Below, piece after piece: positions 8,548 through 15,686 of a stretch of 62,347 nt of DNA. How positions within the stretch are numbered: position 1 is the stretch's first letter; each line of letters opens with the position of its first letter. The DNA is from Polyangiaceae bacterium. Lineage in GTDB: Bacteria; Myxococcota_A; Polyangia; Polyangiales; Polyangiaceae. Under the pieces are notes generated by a model. It saw only the letters and a program-made list of their open reading frames with translations. It was not told the DNA's origin and made no database searches. The stretch is from the NCBI GenBank assembly GCA_025936115.1, contig JAICTZ010000044.1, positions 1 through 62,347 of the forward strand. The letters are read 5' to 3'. Made by a program: the position numbers and the translations under genes.

Positions 8548-9906
8548 TCAGCGAATGCGCTTCTCGTCGCCGTTGCGACCGCCGGGCAGCGGTGGGGGTG
8601 CGGAGCGTTTGCTGCCGGGGGGCGGCGCGGCGGGACCGCGGCCGCTCGGGTTCGCCTGCTCGTAGCGGCGTCGCTCTTCGAACAGCACGACCTTGATGAG
8701 CGACTCCGCGTCGGCGTCGCGAATCACCGGATCGTTCACGTCGATGCTGGGATCGAGGAGCTCGATGAGGGCGAGCAACGCTGTCGAGAGGTGGGCTTCG
8801 TTCGGAAATGAATCGCGGATGCACATCTCGCGCGCCTCGTCGGTCGGCGCGGTGAGAAGCTCGGCGTACATGCTCTCGATCGAGAGCAGAATCGGCGTCG
8901 AGAGATCGTTGTGGCGCGGGGGGAGGCGGTTGATGCCGGCGAGACGATCGGCCACTTTACGCCGCGCTTCTTCTTCCGCCGGAGGGCGTGTGCTGCCCGC
9001 GTTGCCGCTCGGGATGGGCACTTCCTCGAGCTCGTCGTCGGTGACGGTCTCTTCCGCTTCTTTGGCCTCGGTCTTCGCCGGCTTCGGGGGGGCGCCGCGC
9101 TTCACGTCGGAGGCCTTCTCCGGTTCCTTCTGCGCTGACGCGGCCTGCACGGCCTCTTCACCCACGTCGGCGGGCTCGTCCTCGGGCCACGCTTCCTCAC
9201 CGACGCCAGAGCCCACGAACCCAGCCGGTTGAGCGAGCTTTGCCAGGATCACACGCTTGTAGACGTGGTCGAGCGGAATGTGTCCGAGCAGATCCTTGAG
9301 TGGTACGACCTCGAGCAGGCTGTCTTCGGTGAGCGGTGATTTCTTCCGCCCGGCTTCGAGCGCGAATTTCACGACACGCTGCAGTTCTTTCAGCGGCAAT
9401 CGCGCCGAAATGGTCTCGAAGGTAATCCCGTCCATCACGTCCTGGAGCGAAAGCAACGACTCGGACAGCGCGGTTTCTAGGAGGAACGTCATGCGTCCCA
9501 CGGCTGCCGCCGCAGGCACTCCGGCGTCGGCGGCCCAGAAATGCTCTTCGGTGATGAAGGACCAGAGCTTGGTGCGTTCGAGATAGCGCACGCGATCGTC
9601 GGCGGGAAAAAGCTGAACGATGTCCGCAGGCGTCGTGAGTCCCTCGTCGAGCGCGATGCGCAGGTCTTCGCTCGCCGACGCCGTCGACTTCTTGCGGACG
9701 ATGCGTTCGTGAACGCCCGCGGCTTTGATCAGGATCGCCGCGCGCAGATCCGGAGCCTTCTCGAGCCGCTGCACGATGTCGCCCGGCTTGAAGTGGCGCA
9801 GGAAATCCTCCGGCTTGCGCCAGCCGTCGGTGAGTGCGCTCACCATCACTTTGGCGAGGTACCGCTCGGCGCCGGTCTTGAGTTCGCTCTTGAAGGGCTC
9901 TGGCAT
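8548..9906 (-). CDS. Conserved-looking hypothetical protein
   Basis: I do not recognise this 452-residue protein. Residues 1 to about 225 look helical and ordered, with recurring blocks such as DFLRHFKPGDIVQRLE, ADIVQLFPADDRVRYLE and PLKDLLGHIPLDHVY. These may be degenerate internal repeats of about 50-60 residues. Residues 230-325 are acidic and Ala/Glu/Pro-rich linker. A second ordered segment (about 330-420) is followed by a Pro/Gly-rich basic tail. There is no signal peptide or transmembrane stretch. It diverges from the ATPase gene at 9998 across 91 bases, so the two may share a control region. A terminator hairpin follows it. Confidence 0.75.
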   Translation of the reverse strand: MPEPFKSELKTGAERYLAKVMVSALTDGWRKPEDFLRHFKPGDIVQRLEKAPDLRAAILIKAAGVHERIVRKKSTASASEDLRIALDEGLTTPADIVQLFPADDRVRYLERTKLWSFITEEHFWAADAGVPAAAAVGRMTFLLETALSESLLSLQDVMDGITFETISARLPLKELQRVVKFALEAGRKKSPLTEDSLLEVVPLKDLLGHIPLDHVYKRVILAKLAQPAGFVGSGVGEEAWPEDEPADVGEEAVQAASAQKEPEKASDVKRGAPPKPAKTEAKEAEETVTDDELEEVPIPSGNAGSTRPPAEEEARRKVADRLAGINRLPPRHNDLSTPILLSIESMYAELLTAPTDEAREMCIRDSFPNEAHLSTALLALIELLDPSIDVNDPVIRDADAESLIKVVLFEERRRYEQANPSGRGPAAPPPGSKRSAPPPLPGGRNGDEKRIR

Positions 9907-9997
9907 AAAGGCTCCGCGTTGAGGGAGCGGTCATCGTACGCTCGCTCGGGCCCTCCCGTCAGCATCGTAAATTCCGAGTCTGTTATGCTGGTCGGCG

Positions 9998-10840
9998 GTG
10001 AGCTCGAGCCCTGCACACCCGTCCACTCTTGGGCCAGTCGCGCTCGCGAAGATCCAAGTCGACGTGACGACGCGGCTCGGCGCCGTTTCGAAGCCGACGG
10101 CAACGGGCTTCAGGGGGCTCGACGCTGCGCTCCACGGCGGCCTTCGTCACGGCACGCTGCTCGCGCTCACCGGCGCGCCCGGCGCTGGGCGTACGTCACT
10201 CTCGCTGTTGATTGCCTACATGGCGGCGCGCGCCTCGGTAGGCGTCGTCTTCGCGACACGCGGGGTCGACGAGACGGAGCTCGTCGCCCGCTTAGCCGCG
10301 CGGGCGCTCCGGCGCAGCTATCCAGCTTCGGAGGTCACCTACGGCGACATCTTGGCGGGGCACGCCTACGCCGACGACACCGTGCGGCGTGCCGTCAACG
10401 AGGCCGTCGAAACGGTGGTGCAGAAGGTCGGCGCCCATCTTCACTTCGCGCGCATCGGTCCGGGTGACACTCCGGCACTCTTGGCGGAGCGCAGCGCCCA
10501 ACTTTGGGCACGCTACGAGCGACTGCTCCTCGTGGTCGATGACGTCGAGGGACTCGCCGCGGCCGAGAACGGTACCGACTTCTCGGGGCGTATGTTGAAC
10601 GTCGCGTATGAGCTCCGCGCGCTTGCCGACCACGGTTGCGCCGTCGTCATCACCGCGCTCGAGCGGCATTCCGAGTTCGTTCTGCCCGCGGCGACGCTCG
10701 CGGTCGAGCTCGAACCGCAGCCAACCGACGACGGCCGAGGCGTACCGCTCGACGTCATCCTCCGAAAAAACCGGCTCGGCGCGATAGGTCGCTTCACATT
10801 ACGCGCGGTCTACGGCGCTAGTGAGTTCACCGAGCCCTGA
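9998..10840 (+). CDS. RecA/KaiC-like ATPase-fold protein with Arg in Walker A
   Basis: The 280-residue protein has the layout of RecA/RadA/KaiC ATPases: TGFRGLDAALHGGLRHGTLLALTG leads into a P-loop at 59-67 (GAPGAGRTS), and a Walker B strand LLLVVDD ends at 182. The invariant Walker A lysine is replaced by Arg65, so ATP hydrolysis may be weak or absent. FATRGVDETELVARLAAR fits the KaiC-type helix after strand 2. The start is GTG at 9998; no earlier start fits. Its role is unknown; DNA repair or regulation is possible. It stands alone, followed by a 375-base non-coding stretch. Confidence 0.75.
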   Translation: MSSSPAHPSTLGPVALAKIQVDVTTRLGAVSKPTATGFRGLDAALHGGLRHGTLLALTGAPGAGRTSLSLLIAYMAARASVGVVFATRGVDETELVARLAARALRRSYPASEVTYGDILAGHAYADDTVRRAVNEAVETVVQKVGAHLHFARIGPGDTPALLAERSAQLWARYERLLLVVDDVEGLAAAENGTDFSGRMLNVAYELRALADHGCAVVITALERHSEFVLPAATLAVELEPQPTDDGRGVPLDVILRKNRLGAIGRFTLRAVYGASEFTEP

Positions 10841-11215
10841 AAACGCCAGAAAGAGCCTCTTTGCCGGTCCACGTCAACGCTGGACGGAAAATTCCAAAAT
10901 CAGTTGCGAAAACAGCGGTTTAGACACCAGGCACCCTCCCGCTTTGTGAAGTGATTTCGGCAACCTCGTGACATTTGGATCAAGTTTCCGTGGTGTGTGG
11001 GGGTGGTCCAGTGTATGAGGCGGCCGTGACACAGTTGTCGCGGTCAAACTTGACGCAACGCGTGAAGCGACCGTGAAACAAAGTCGAAATGGCTTGTGGT
11101 TGCAGAACGTTAGAAACGCCCCCGCAGAATCTGTGCATACCGGCACAGATACTGCATGGAGCGGCCCGGGCAACAGTGCCCCCATGGTTAACCTAGGTTT
11201 CGGAGGATATTAGAT
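10841..11215 (+). other. 375-base non-coding leader upstream of a Gly-rich lipoprotein
   Basis: No gene is supported here. The stretch is less GC-rich than its surroundings. It holds an 8-base inverted repeat (11129-11150), a GGGCA/TGCCC hairpin (11168-11181), the palindrome AACCTAGGTT (11190-11199), and a strong GGAGG at 11202-11206. The size and structure suggest a long 5' leader or an sRNA/regulatory region for the next gene. A TTGACG hexamer at 11050 has no convincing -10 partner. Confidence 0.5.
11129..11150. promoter_or_regulatory. Perfect 8-base inverted repeat, operator or leader hairpin
   Basis: ATCTGTGC (11129-11136) and GCACAGAT (11143-11150) flank ATACCG. It lies 66 bases before the ATG of the Gly-rich lipoprotein. 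It could be a dimeric repressor site or an RNA hairpin; the sequence alone cannot decide. Confidence 0.45.
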
Positions 11216-11632
11216 ATGAAGAAGCTGACTAGCCTACTTGCTATGGTCGCGCTCAGCGCGAGCATCGCGGCAGTGGGGTGCGGCGGCGATGACGACGACA
11301 CCGGCACCGGTGGGTCGTCCGGCAAGGGCGGCTCAGCCGGCAAGGGCGGTTCGGCCGGCAAAGGCGGTTCCGCAGGCGCTACCGGCGGCACGGCGGGCAA
11401 AGGCTCCGGCGGCACGGCTGGCAAAGGCGGAGCTGGCGGCAGCGGCGGCACCGGTGGTTCGGTTGGCGGCGCCAGTGGCGAAGGCCCGGGCGGCGCTGGC
11501 CAGGGCGGCGTTGCGGAGACCGGCGGCTCGGCTGGTGCTCCGGCCGGCGCGGCGGGCGAGGGCCCGGCTGGTGCGAGCGGCACGGGCGACACCAGTGGTG
11601 GCGCGCCGAGCGCCGCCGGCGCCGGGGCCTGA
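11216..11632 (+). CDS. Glycine-rich repeat lipoprotein
   Basis: A 138-residue secreted lipoprotein. A short MKK n-region and a hydrophobic core lead to the lipobox AAVGC, with lipidated Cys about residue 21. Then comes GGDDDD, an acidic +2 region, and almost the whole remainder is Gly/Ala/Ser/Lys low complexity. It has four near-perfect GSAGKG-type repeats early on, then looser GG-rich triplets. Such proteins are common in Polyangiales envelopes and have no assigned function. The start is secure: GGAGG lies 9 bases before the ATG. It is monocistronic, between a long leader and a terminator, which suggests strong, separately controlled expression. Confidence 0.85.
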   Translation: MKKLTSLLAMVALSASIAAVGCGGDDDDTGTGGSSGKGGSAGKGGSAGKGGSAGATGGTAGKGSGGTAGKGGAGGSGGTGGSVGGASGEGPGGAGQGGVAETGGSAGAPAGAAGEGPAGASGTGDTSGGAPSAAGAGA

Positions 11633-11688
11633 GTCCCTTCACTGAGCGGCGAGTCGCTCGAGCGGCTCGCCGAGCAGTCAAAGTCTGG

Positions 11689-11717
11689 AAAGGCGCGATG
11701 ACGGTCGCGCCTTTTCT
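11689..11717 (+). terminator. Rho-independent terminator
   Basis: GGCGCGA (11692-11698) pairs with TCGCGCC (11705-11711) around a 6-base loop. AAA precedes the stem and TTTTCTCT follows. It ends the Gly-rich lipoprotein transcript, 60 bases after the stop. A weaker GGCGAG/CTCGCC hairpin precedes it. Confidence 0.9.
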
Positions 11718-11744
11718 CTATTTGGGCTACCGCTGAGCCGAGCG

Positions 11745-12491
11745 ATGAAGCGACCCGAATTGCTCCCGAAGCGAAGCTCGTGCCGGGTCGGAGCGTGTTT
11801 GGGAACGCTGCTGGCACTCGGCTGCACGAGCGTCGCTCCGCGTCCTCCGCACGCCCCGCTCGAACGCAGTGAAACGTTGCCGGCCGGCTATGACTCGCTC
11901 GGCGTGGTGAGCGCCGCTTGCCGCACCCATCCGAGGAAGCGCTCGTTCCGCGGCGAGCCTGTCACGAGCTTTGCGTGCAGTCCAAGCGAGCTTGCCGGCG
12001 CCCTCGTCGAAGAAGCCAACGCCCGGGGCGGCACGCTGCTCGCGCGCGAAAGCTGCGAGCGCGAGGGTGAATCCGGCCTCGTTTGCTCGGCCGAGGTCGC
12101 GCGCCGCGAGCCCCCCGCGCGCGAGGGGGCCGAGCGAGGGACCGAGTTCGCCACCGATGACGACGAGCTCCTCGTCACCGTGGCGAGCCGCATCCAGATC
12201 GACCTGGATGCGGCCGAGATGGTTGACCGCCGAGCGCGTGCCCCGGGCGATGTGGCGGAGTTCGTGGCCTTGCCGATGGGTCACGTCGAGGCCGGCGTGA
12301 TGCGCGCCCATTGCTCGCCGTCCGAGTGCGACGCGGACGAGGCGCGCGCCGGTCTCCGCCTCGCGGCGGGCGCGCTCGGTGCGTCCGAGCTCGTGGGCGT
12401 GCGCTGCGTTGCGTTCGACGGCGAGCGTGTCTGCATCGCGACGCTCGGCGTGCCGTCGCGCGACCCCGAGACGGATCCGCTCGCGCGTTGA
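11745..12491 (+). CDS. Putative lipoprotein of unknown function
   Basis: A 248-residue protein with a basic start, a hydrophobic segment and the lipobox LALGC (Cys about residue 27), followed by a Pro-rich spacer. Two similar halves may be present: SLGVVSAACRTHP...ELAGALVEEANARGGTLLA and later HCSPSECDADEA...LRLAAGALGASELVGVRCV. Several cysteines could form disulfides. The pattern recalls small outer-membrane lipoproteins that bind peptides or sense stress, but I cannot name a family. It follows a terminator and so has its own promoter. It converges with the methyltransferase gene, with 2 bases between stops. Confidence 0.7.
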   Translation: MKRPELLPKRSSCRVGACLGTLLALGCTSVAPRPPHAPLERSETLPAGYDSLGVVSAACRTHPRKRSFRGEPVTSFACSPSELAGALVEEANARGGTLLARESCEREGESGLVCSAEVARREPPAREGAERGTEFATDDDELLVTVASRIQIDLDAAEMVDRRARAPGDVAEFVALPMGHVEAGVMRAHCSPSECDADEARAGLRLAAGALGASELVGVRCVAFDGERVCIATLGVPSRDPETDPLAR

Positions 12492-12493
12492 GC

Positions 12494-13216
12494 TCAGCCG
12501 CGCTTGGTCGCGATCACGACGAGAAATCCGCCGAACCAGCGCAGCGGGCTGCGCGTGACGAGACGTTCGGCGCGTGCGAGCGCCGAGCCGACGAGCGGCA
12601 GTCGATGCACGAACGCCGCCGGCGTGAAGACGCGCAGCCCGCGAACCTCCGTCAGCTCGAGGGCGGGTGGCAGGAGCTGCTGCAGCCGTGACGGCGGGTC
12701 CCAGCGGGTGAACACGTCGGCTTCGGAGCGCTTCTCGGAGATGGTGCCGGGGCCGCCCAGCCGTTTCGCCAAGTAGCGTAAGCTCCAGGGGTTATAGAGT
12801 TCGGCGAGCACACGACCGCCGGGGCGGCAAACGCGAGTCATTTCGGCGAGCGCCGAGGCGATGTCCGGCACGTGCGCGAGAACTTTGAAGCTCACCACCA
12901 AGTCGAACTCGGCGTCGGCGTACGGGAGCGCCGTCGCGCTTGCTTCACGCACGCTGAGGCCGCGAGCGCGCGCCTTTTCGAGCATGCCGGGCGACAGATC
13001 GATGCCTTCGGCGCGGCGGGCGACGCGGGCGAGCCGCTCGAGGATCAGACCGGTGCCGCACCCGACCTCGAGCACGTCGCGGCCGCCGGCCAACGGCAAC
13101 GCGATGTCGAGCTCGAGCTCGTCGAGCAGGGCGTGGTAGCCGTGGTGGCGCTGGTTCTCGTAGCGCTTCGAGAAGTCGTCGTAATATGCGCGTGCGCGTT
13201 CGTCTTCGGCAGTCAT
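12494..13216 (-). CDS. SAM-dependent class I methyltransferase
   Basis: A 240-residue Methyltransf_11-type enzyme. Motif I is DVLEVGCGTGLILE (about 46-59), motif II has GIDLSPGMLEKAR, and EFDLVVSFKVLAHVPD matches the post-II strand. The C-terminal quarter is basic and hydrophobic, possibly membrane-proximal. The substrate is not readable. The gene overlaps the upstream glycosyltransferase by 4 bases, so both probably modify the same glycan, glycolipid or quinone-like product. The start ATG at 13216 is fixed by this overlap. Confidence 0.88.
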   Translation of the reverse strand: MTAEDERARAYYDDFSKRYENQRHHGYHALLDELELDIALPLAGGRDVLEVGCGTGLILERLARVARRAEGIDLSPGMLEKARARGLSVREASATALPYADAEFDLVVSFKVLAHVPDIASALAEMTRVCRPGGRVLAELYNPWSLRYLAKRLGGPGTISEKRSEADVFTRWDPPSRLQQLLPPALELTEVRGLRVFTPAAFVHRLPLVGSALARAERLVTRSPLRWFGGFLVVIATKRG

Positions 13217-14322
13217 CCGGCGAGGAGCCCATCGTAGAGGAGCTCGTAGGCTTCGGCCATGCGCTCGCGTCCGAAGCGCTCGCGGGCGGCTGCTCGGGCG
13301 GCGCGGCCGAGCGCCTCTCGCTCACCTTCGTCGGCGAACAAACGGCCGAAGTGTGCGGCGAGTGTCGGCGCGTTCGGCGTCACGGCGAGCGCCGCGCCGT
13401 CTTCGGCGAGCTCGGCGGCCGGCGTGTCGGTCGCCACGACGACGGGCCGGGCAAGCGCCATCGCTTCGAGCAGGACGAGAGGGTAATCCATCTTCGCGTA
13501 CGCGGCGGTCGAGGGCAGCGTCACGATGTCGGCCGCCGCGACGAGCTCGAGAATCTTCGGCGTTTCGCCCACGAAATGAACGCGACTGGCAGTCCCGAGC
13601 GCGCGGGTACGTTCGCGCAGCTCGGCCTCGACGGCGCGCGCGCGCGGCGTCTTCACGCGGCAAGCGAGAGCGAGCTCGACTTCCGGGCCGAGCTCGGCGT
13701 GCGCTTCGAGCACGAGCGCCGCGGCGCGTCCGAACTCGAGATCCCCCGGGTAGAGCAAGAGCGGCCGCTCGCCATGGAGGCCGAGCTCTCGGCGAGTGGA
13801 GCGGCGCTGCTCCGCGGTCGGAACCTCGAGGGGAGGCGCGGCGGGCGCTATGCGCACGAGCCGCTCGCGCGCGATGCCCGCCGCGAGAAACCGCCGTTCG
13901 GTGTGGTTCGAAAGCACGACCACGCGCTCCCCGAAGAGTACCTGCTCGAGGTCGGCGCCGTCCGCAGGGACGCTGCAGACGGTTTGAACGGTGCGCGCAC
14001 GGCGGGTGCGAGCAAGCAAGCGCGCGACGCTCGAGGTCTTGGCGTTCGGCGCGAAGAAAAAGTGCCACGCGTCGGTGCGCGCGCCGAGGAGCAGCCGCGC
14101 CAGAACGCGACCATTTTCGCGGAGACCAGGGCGAAAACCGTGGCGTTCATGCGGATGCAGGGGCTCGAGCCGCGCGCGCCCGAGGCTCGGTGGGCCGCCG
14201 CGCCGTCCGAACGCGACGGCGTCGTAACGACTCAAGCCGAGCGCGAGATCACGCACGAGGTTCTTGCTCGAGTCGTTCCAGGGCGACCCGAGCGGCTTGC
14301 TCACGAAAAGAATGCGAGGCAC
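13213..14322 (-). CDS. Glycosyltransferase family 4
   Basis: A 369-residue GT-B fold enzyme. The N-terminal half starts MPRILFVSKPLGSPWNDSSKNL. The C-terminal Rossmann domain holds VHFVGETPKILELVAAADIVTLPS and YPLVLLEAMALARPVVVATDTPAAEL, the GT4 E-x7-E nucleotide-sugar region. It would transfer a sugar from an NDP- or GDP-sugar to a lipid or glycan; the donor is not readable. It is translationally coupled to the methyltransferase. Upstream lie dispersed repeat copy B and then the OsmC gene on the same strand. Confidence 0.88.
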   Translation of the reverse strand: MPRILFVSKPLGSPWNDSSKNLVRDLALGLSRYDAVAFGRRGGPPSLGRARLEPLHPHERHGFRPGLRENGRVLARLLLGARTDAWHFFFAPNAKTSSVARLLARTRRARTVQTVCSVPADGADLEQVLFGERVVVLSNHTERRFLAAGIARERLVRIAPAAPPLEVPTAEQRRSTRRELGLHGERPLLLYPGDLEFGRAAALVLEAHAELGPEVELALACRVKTPRARAVEAELRERTRALGTASRVHFVGETPKILELVAAADIVTLPSTAAYAKMDYPLVLLEAMALARPVVVATDTPAAELAEDGAALAVTPNAPTLAAHFGRLFADEGEREALGRAARAAARERFGRERMAEAYELLYDGLLAG

Positions 14323-14342
14323 GAGGGGGAACGCGAGCTAGC

Positions 14343-14435
14343 CTCGAGTTGGCGATCTTGGGAAGACCGGATCGCGATCGGCGCGAGTGACCAAGAGCTA
14401 CGTGAAAAACCGGCGAGGCCGGCGCGTTGTGGGTC
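14343..14435 (+). repeat. Dispersed intergenic repeat, copy B
   Basis: CTCGAGTTGGCGATCTTGGG opens the copy, then GATCGCGATCG, then GACCAAGAGCTACGTGAAAA and ACCGGCGAGGCCGGCGCGTTG. It matches copy A over about 85 bases including the GCGTTG tail, and C over about 65. It lies just upstream of the glycosyltransferase start, in opposite orientation to that gene. Confidence 0.8.
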
Positions 14436-14455
14436 AGTGGTGGGCAACGGACGCT

Positions 14456-14500
14456 GGACTTTTAGGGAGGTCGCCGTGCTCCCATCAACCCAAAAAGTCC
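14456..14500. repeat. 12-base inverted repeat, possible terminator or structured RNA
   Basis: GGACTTTTAGGG (14456-14467) and CCCAAAAAGTCC (14489-14500) are complementary except at one position, around a 21-base loop. It lies between OsmC's stop and repeat copy B. Both arms hold A or T runs, so a bidirectional terminator is plausible. Confidence 0.5.
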
Positions 14501-14545
14501 GCGGGGCTTCCCATCGCCTCACACGAGCGCGGCGACGGGGCCGAC

Positions 14546-14968
14546 CTACGAGCCGCCCCAGTTGAACGCGACGGGCACGTCGATCGCAGGCAAGAGGCTC
14601 AGCCGGACCGGGCACTCGTTGGCGCGCCGTTCGAGATCCGCTCGGCCCGTGGCATCGATGGCCGCCGCGCTCTGGGCTGGAATATCGAGCGTCACGTCGA
14701 GCCGTGCGACCCGTCGTGGCGGGGGCGTCATCTGCTTCAGCACGCGGATCTTCATGCCTTGGAGCGGGTAATTGCGCTCGCGCGCGAGGATACCCATCAC
14801 GGTCGCCATGCAGGTGCCGAGCGCCGTCGCGAGCAAGTCGGTCGGCGAGAAACTCTCGCCGCGGCCGTGGTTATCGACGGGCGCGTCGGTCTCGAGCGCC
14901 TTGCCCGAAGGGCCGTGAACGGCGTGACAGTGCAGATCGCCTTCGTACTCGATATCGATGCGTACCAA
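14546..14968 (-). CDS. OsmC/Ohr family protein
   Basis: A 140-residue protein of the OsmC fold, which reduces organic hydroperoxides or detoxifies acyl compounds using two cysteines. FSPTDLLATALGTCMATVMG holds the first catalytic Cys in the central helix, and RANECPVRLSL holds the second, so it appears active. It is closer to the general OsmC group than to Ohr. I place the start at TTG 14968 because GGAGG lies 7 bases upstream and VRIDIEYEG begins the fold; open frame continues to 15085 without a better signal. It diverges from the phosphatase gene. Confidence 0.88.
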   Translation of the reverse strand: MVRIDIEYEGDLHCHAVHGPSGKALETDAPVDNHGRGESFSPTDLLATALGTCMATVMGILARERNYPLQGMKIRVLKQMTPPPRRVARLDVTLDIPAQSAAAIDATGRADLERRANECPVRLSLLPAIDVPVAFNWGGS

Positions 14969-14975
14969 CCGCTTG

Positions 14976-14980
14976 CCTCC
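14976..14980 (-). promoter_or_regulatory. Ribosome binding site fixing the TTG start of OsmC
   Basis: GGAGG on the minus strand, 7 bases before TTG at 14968. No comparable site precedes the GTG at 15001 or the ATG at 15085, so the shorter protein is preferred. Confidence 0.75.
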
Positions 14981-15029
14981 GGTTCGGGGGACACGTAGCA
15001 CTACTAGCCCGGCACACCGAGACCATCCT

Positions 15030-15686
15030 TTGGAAATCCTGCTCGTTCGACACGGAGAGAGCGAAGGCAACGCCCAGGATCGCATGCAGGGCCGCTCGGA
15101 CTTCCCGTTGACCGACCACGGCCGCAGCCAGGCGAGGCAGCTCGGCGCGTGGCTCGGGGCCCTCGGCCTGGACTGGCACGCGCTTTACGCGTCGCCGCTG
15201 CTCCGCGCTTGGGAGACGGCAGCCATCGTTCACAACGCGGCCGGTGGACCCGTGCCCGTCGCCGAGCCGTCCCTCGCCGAGATCCACGCGGGCGAGCTCG
15301 AGGGGCTGAGCTTCGTCGAAATCGTCGAGCGCTTCCCGAGTTACACGTCGCGTGGCGTGGGCGGGATCGGGGACTTCGCCGAGTTCGGCGGGGAGGGATA
15401 CGACGACGTGCAGCGCCGCGCCGCCGAGCTCTTCGGCCGTCTCGAAGCCAAACATCGCGGACACGCCGAACGGGTACTCTGCGTCGGTCACGGGGGACTC
15501 AATTTTCAGCTCCTGAAGCAGCTCATCTGCGATCCGGTGCCGCGGGTGTGCATCGTGCGCATGGGTAACTGCTCGGCGACGCTCGTGCGCTTTCGCGAGC
15601 GGCGCGGCACGTTCATGGGTGAAATCGTGTGGCACGTACCGGTCGAGCTCATGGGTGGCAAGAGCCGCGAAGGCGCGCTGCCGTGA
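15030..15686 (+). CDS. Histidine phosphatase superfamily (phosphoglycerate mutase-like) protein
   Basis: A 218-residue protein starting LEILLVRHGESEGNAQ, with the RHG catalytic motif at residues 7-9. A second catalytic His is in CVGHGGLNFQ. The mid-region LLRAWETAAIV carries the phosphate-binding Arg. It is likely a broad phosphatase or a cobalamin/adenosyl-type phosphatase rather than a glycolytic mutase; the substrate is not readable. I start at TTG 15030 because the family fold begins there; the frame is open further upstream to 14958. It overlaps the helicase start by 4 bases (GTGA), so it may belong to the same operon. Confidence 0.85.
   Translation: MEILLVRHGESEGNAQDRMQGRSDFPLTDHGRSQARQLGAWLGALGLDWHALYASPLLRAWETAAIVHNAAGGPVPVAEPSLAEIHAGELEGLSFVEIVERFPSYTSRGVGGIGDFAEFGGEGYDDVQRRAAELFGRLEAKHRGHAERVLCVGHGGLNFQLLKQLICDPVPRVCIVRMGNCSATLVRFRERRGTFMGEIVWHVPVELMGGKSREGALP

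Noticed and set aside
11090..11104. Sigma-54-like promoter (TGGCTTGTGGTTGCA)
   Set aside because: The GG-to-GC spacing is one base too short; sigma-54 promoters need strict -24/-12 spacing.
13186..14565. 459-residue plus-strand open frame
   Set aside because: Antisense to the methyltransferase and glycosyltransferase, both with clear motifs.
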